A DNA stretch of 64,000 nt from positions 248,001 through 312,000 of the forward strand of contig NZ_JAHVJQ010000003.1 of the NCBI RefSeq assembly GCF_019801145.1, written 5' to 3'. The position numbers and the translations under genes are program-made. The DNA is from Leisingera aquaemixtae (GTDB lineage Bacteria; Pseudomonadota; Alphaproteobacteria; Rhodobacterales; Rhodobacteraceae). Position 1 is the first letter of the stretch. Each line of letters starts with the position of its first letter. A model generated the notes under the pieces. That model ran no database searches, had not been told where the DNA came from, and was given only the letters and a program-made list of their open reading frames with translations. This document shows positions 63,462-64,000 of the stretch, in pieces.

Positions 63462-63812
63462 ATGATGCATTTTCTGCGCCTATACCTCGGCCTGTTTCTG
63501 GCCTTTGCCGTTGCCCTGACGGCGCATAGCGCCGCCGCGCGGCAGGGGGAGCGCGATGCCGCCGGGCAGATGGTGATCTGCACCGGCACCGGCCCTGTCA
63601 CCGTCTATGTGGGCAGCGAAGGCCAGCCGGCCAAGCCGCCGCACCATTGCCCCGATTGCGTGATGCATGTGCTGGATGCGGTGGCGCAGCCCGTTGGGCT
63701 GGTGCTGCCTTTGGAGAGCTGCAGGACAGTGGCCCCGGTGCAAGAGACCGTGCGGGTTTCCGCAGCGCTGAGGCTCCGGGCTTCTGCCCGCGCGCCGCCG
63801 GCAGCTGCCTGA
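63462..63812 (+). CDS. Exported CxxC protein, DUF2946-like (copper-associated)
   Basis: 116 residues. Signal sequence of about 25 residues (HFLRLYLGLFLAFAVALTAH), then a short domain with CTGTGPVTVYV and the metal-binding-like HHCPDCVMH (about 62-70), close to the CPDC pattern of DUF2946 proteins near copper genes. It is directly followed by a PCu(A)C-type gene, which supports a role in copper handling. Start is the first of two adjacent ATGs; a GTG one codon earlier is possible. Confidence 0.7.
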   Translation: MMHFLRLYLGLFLAFAVALTAHSAAARQGERDAAGQMVICTGTGPVTVYVGSEGQPAKPPHHCPDCVMHVLDAVAQPVGLVLPLESCRTVAPVQETVRVSAALRLRASARAPPAAA

Positions 63813-63868
63813 ACGGCCACCCCAACCACCCATTTGAAAACTGAATATCTACCAAGAGGAGACAGGAT

Positions 63869-64000
63869 ATGTCCCTGAAGTCTGTTGTCTTTGCAGCCGC
63901 CGCTGCTGCTGCCTTTGCCACCTCCGCCTTTGCAGGCGATGCCATGATCATGGTGCATGACCAATACGCGCGCGTCTCGTCGCCCGCGGCCAAGGCCGGC
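63869..64000 (+). CDS. PCu(A)C copper chaperone, N-terminal fragment (cut by window edge)
   Basis: The first 44 residues: signal peptide MSLKSVVFAAAAAAAFATSA with FAG cleavage, then DAMIMVHDQYARVSSPAAKAG, which matches the first strand and YAR(A/V)S segment of PCu(A)C (DUF461) chaperones that deliver copper to cytochrome oxidase. The Met/His copper site lies beyond the window edge. AGAGGAGACAGG precedes the ATG, 56 bp after the DUF2946-like gene, so both are likely co-transcribed. Confidence 0.8.
   Translation, partial: MSLKSVVFAAAAAAAFATSAFAGDAMIMVHDQYARVSSPAAKAG

Overview
This window looks like a stretch of chromosome from a marine alphaproteobacterium of the Rhodobacteraceae, in the Roseobacter group and close to the Leisingera/Phaeobacter type. 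That is an inference from several things: high GC content, a GcrA cell-cycle regulator, gene neighbourhoods familiar from that group (laccase-domain protein, MidA-like methyltransferase and lgt in one operon; trxB divergent from an Lrp/AsnC gene; argD followed by argF), DUF1467, DUF6455 and Hint-domain proteins, and GC-rich palindromic repeats between genes. I see no rRNA, no tRNA, no CRISPR array, no transposase and no prophage. Nearly all of it reads as core chromosome, with two AT-richer patches (a sulfotransferase at 32250-33080 and the first two thirds of a pentapeptide-repeat gene at 34887-36326) that suggest transfer.

Layout. 1-5.7 kb: trxB (cut by the window edge) opposite an Lrp-type regulator, a CBS-domain protein, a Hint-domain protein, and the minus-strand operon lgt, methyltransferase, laccase-domain protein. 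5.8-13.4 kb: ubiK, a 2OG-Fe(II) oxygenase, a DUF2652/SRPBCC fusion, a YbjN-like protein, proC, a CsaA-like protein, a 2-hydroxyacid dehydrogenase, tdk, and an HTH-like protein coupled to arsH. 13.4-22.3 kb: a secreted trypsin-like protease, carB, pabB-pabC, aspS. 22.5-29.5 kb: a DUF1800/DUF1501 pair, a response regulator with a possible micro-protein, methylmalonyl-CoA epimerase, a nitroreductase/EI24 pair and small conserved proteins. 29.6-34.9 kb: an M48 lipoprotein, an IMPACT-family protein, three tandem DUF6455 cysteine proteins behind an Fnr-type box, a double CDGSH protein, the sulfotransferase and rimO. 36.5-43.4 kb: an AsmA-type protein and a Kdo/capsule module (phosphohexomutase, kdsA, kpsE, kpsT). 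43.6-52 kb: a UDG-superfamily protein, SseB-like, NTF2-like, yghU, YHS and cupin proteins, gcrA, an ABC-2 permease, MFS and DMT transporters. 52.2-64 kb: argD, argF, a cysteine hydrolase, an SDR, a PiT phosphate transporter with a possible Pho box, a NUDIX hydrolase, hrpB, meaB with an alpha/beta hydrolase, rpmB, and a copper-handling pair that runs off the window.

Working links. mce and meaB both serve the methylmalonyl-CoA part of propionate metabolism. pabB and pabC make p-aminobenzoate for folate. argD and argF are arginine synthesis. kpsT, kpsE, kdsA and the hexomutase form a partial surface-polysaccharide locus without a recognisable KpsM.

The observations I rate highest are: (i) a perfect TTGAC-N4-GTCAA palindrome 62 bp ahead of three tandem DUF6455 genes, each carrying four cysteines and lying opposite a CDGSH iron-sulfur gene; (ii) a palindromic repeat, found between genes elsewhere in the window, sitting in frame inside pabB; (iii) two AATATTGCGC repeats exactly 21 bp apart in the trxB/lrp control region; (iv) a perfect CtrA-type TTAA-N7-TTAA site ahead of the secreted protease; and (v) several unexplained perfect palindromes (18306, 27367, 43545). 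All functional statements come from reading the translations and from family knowledge; no database search was run.
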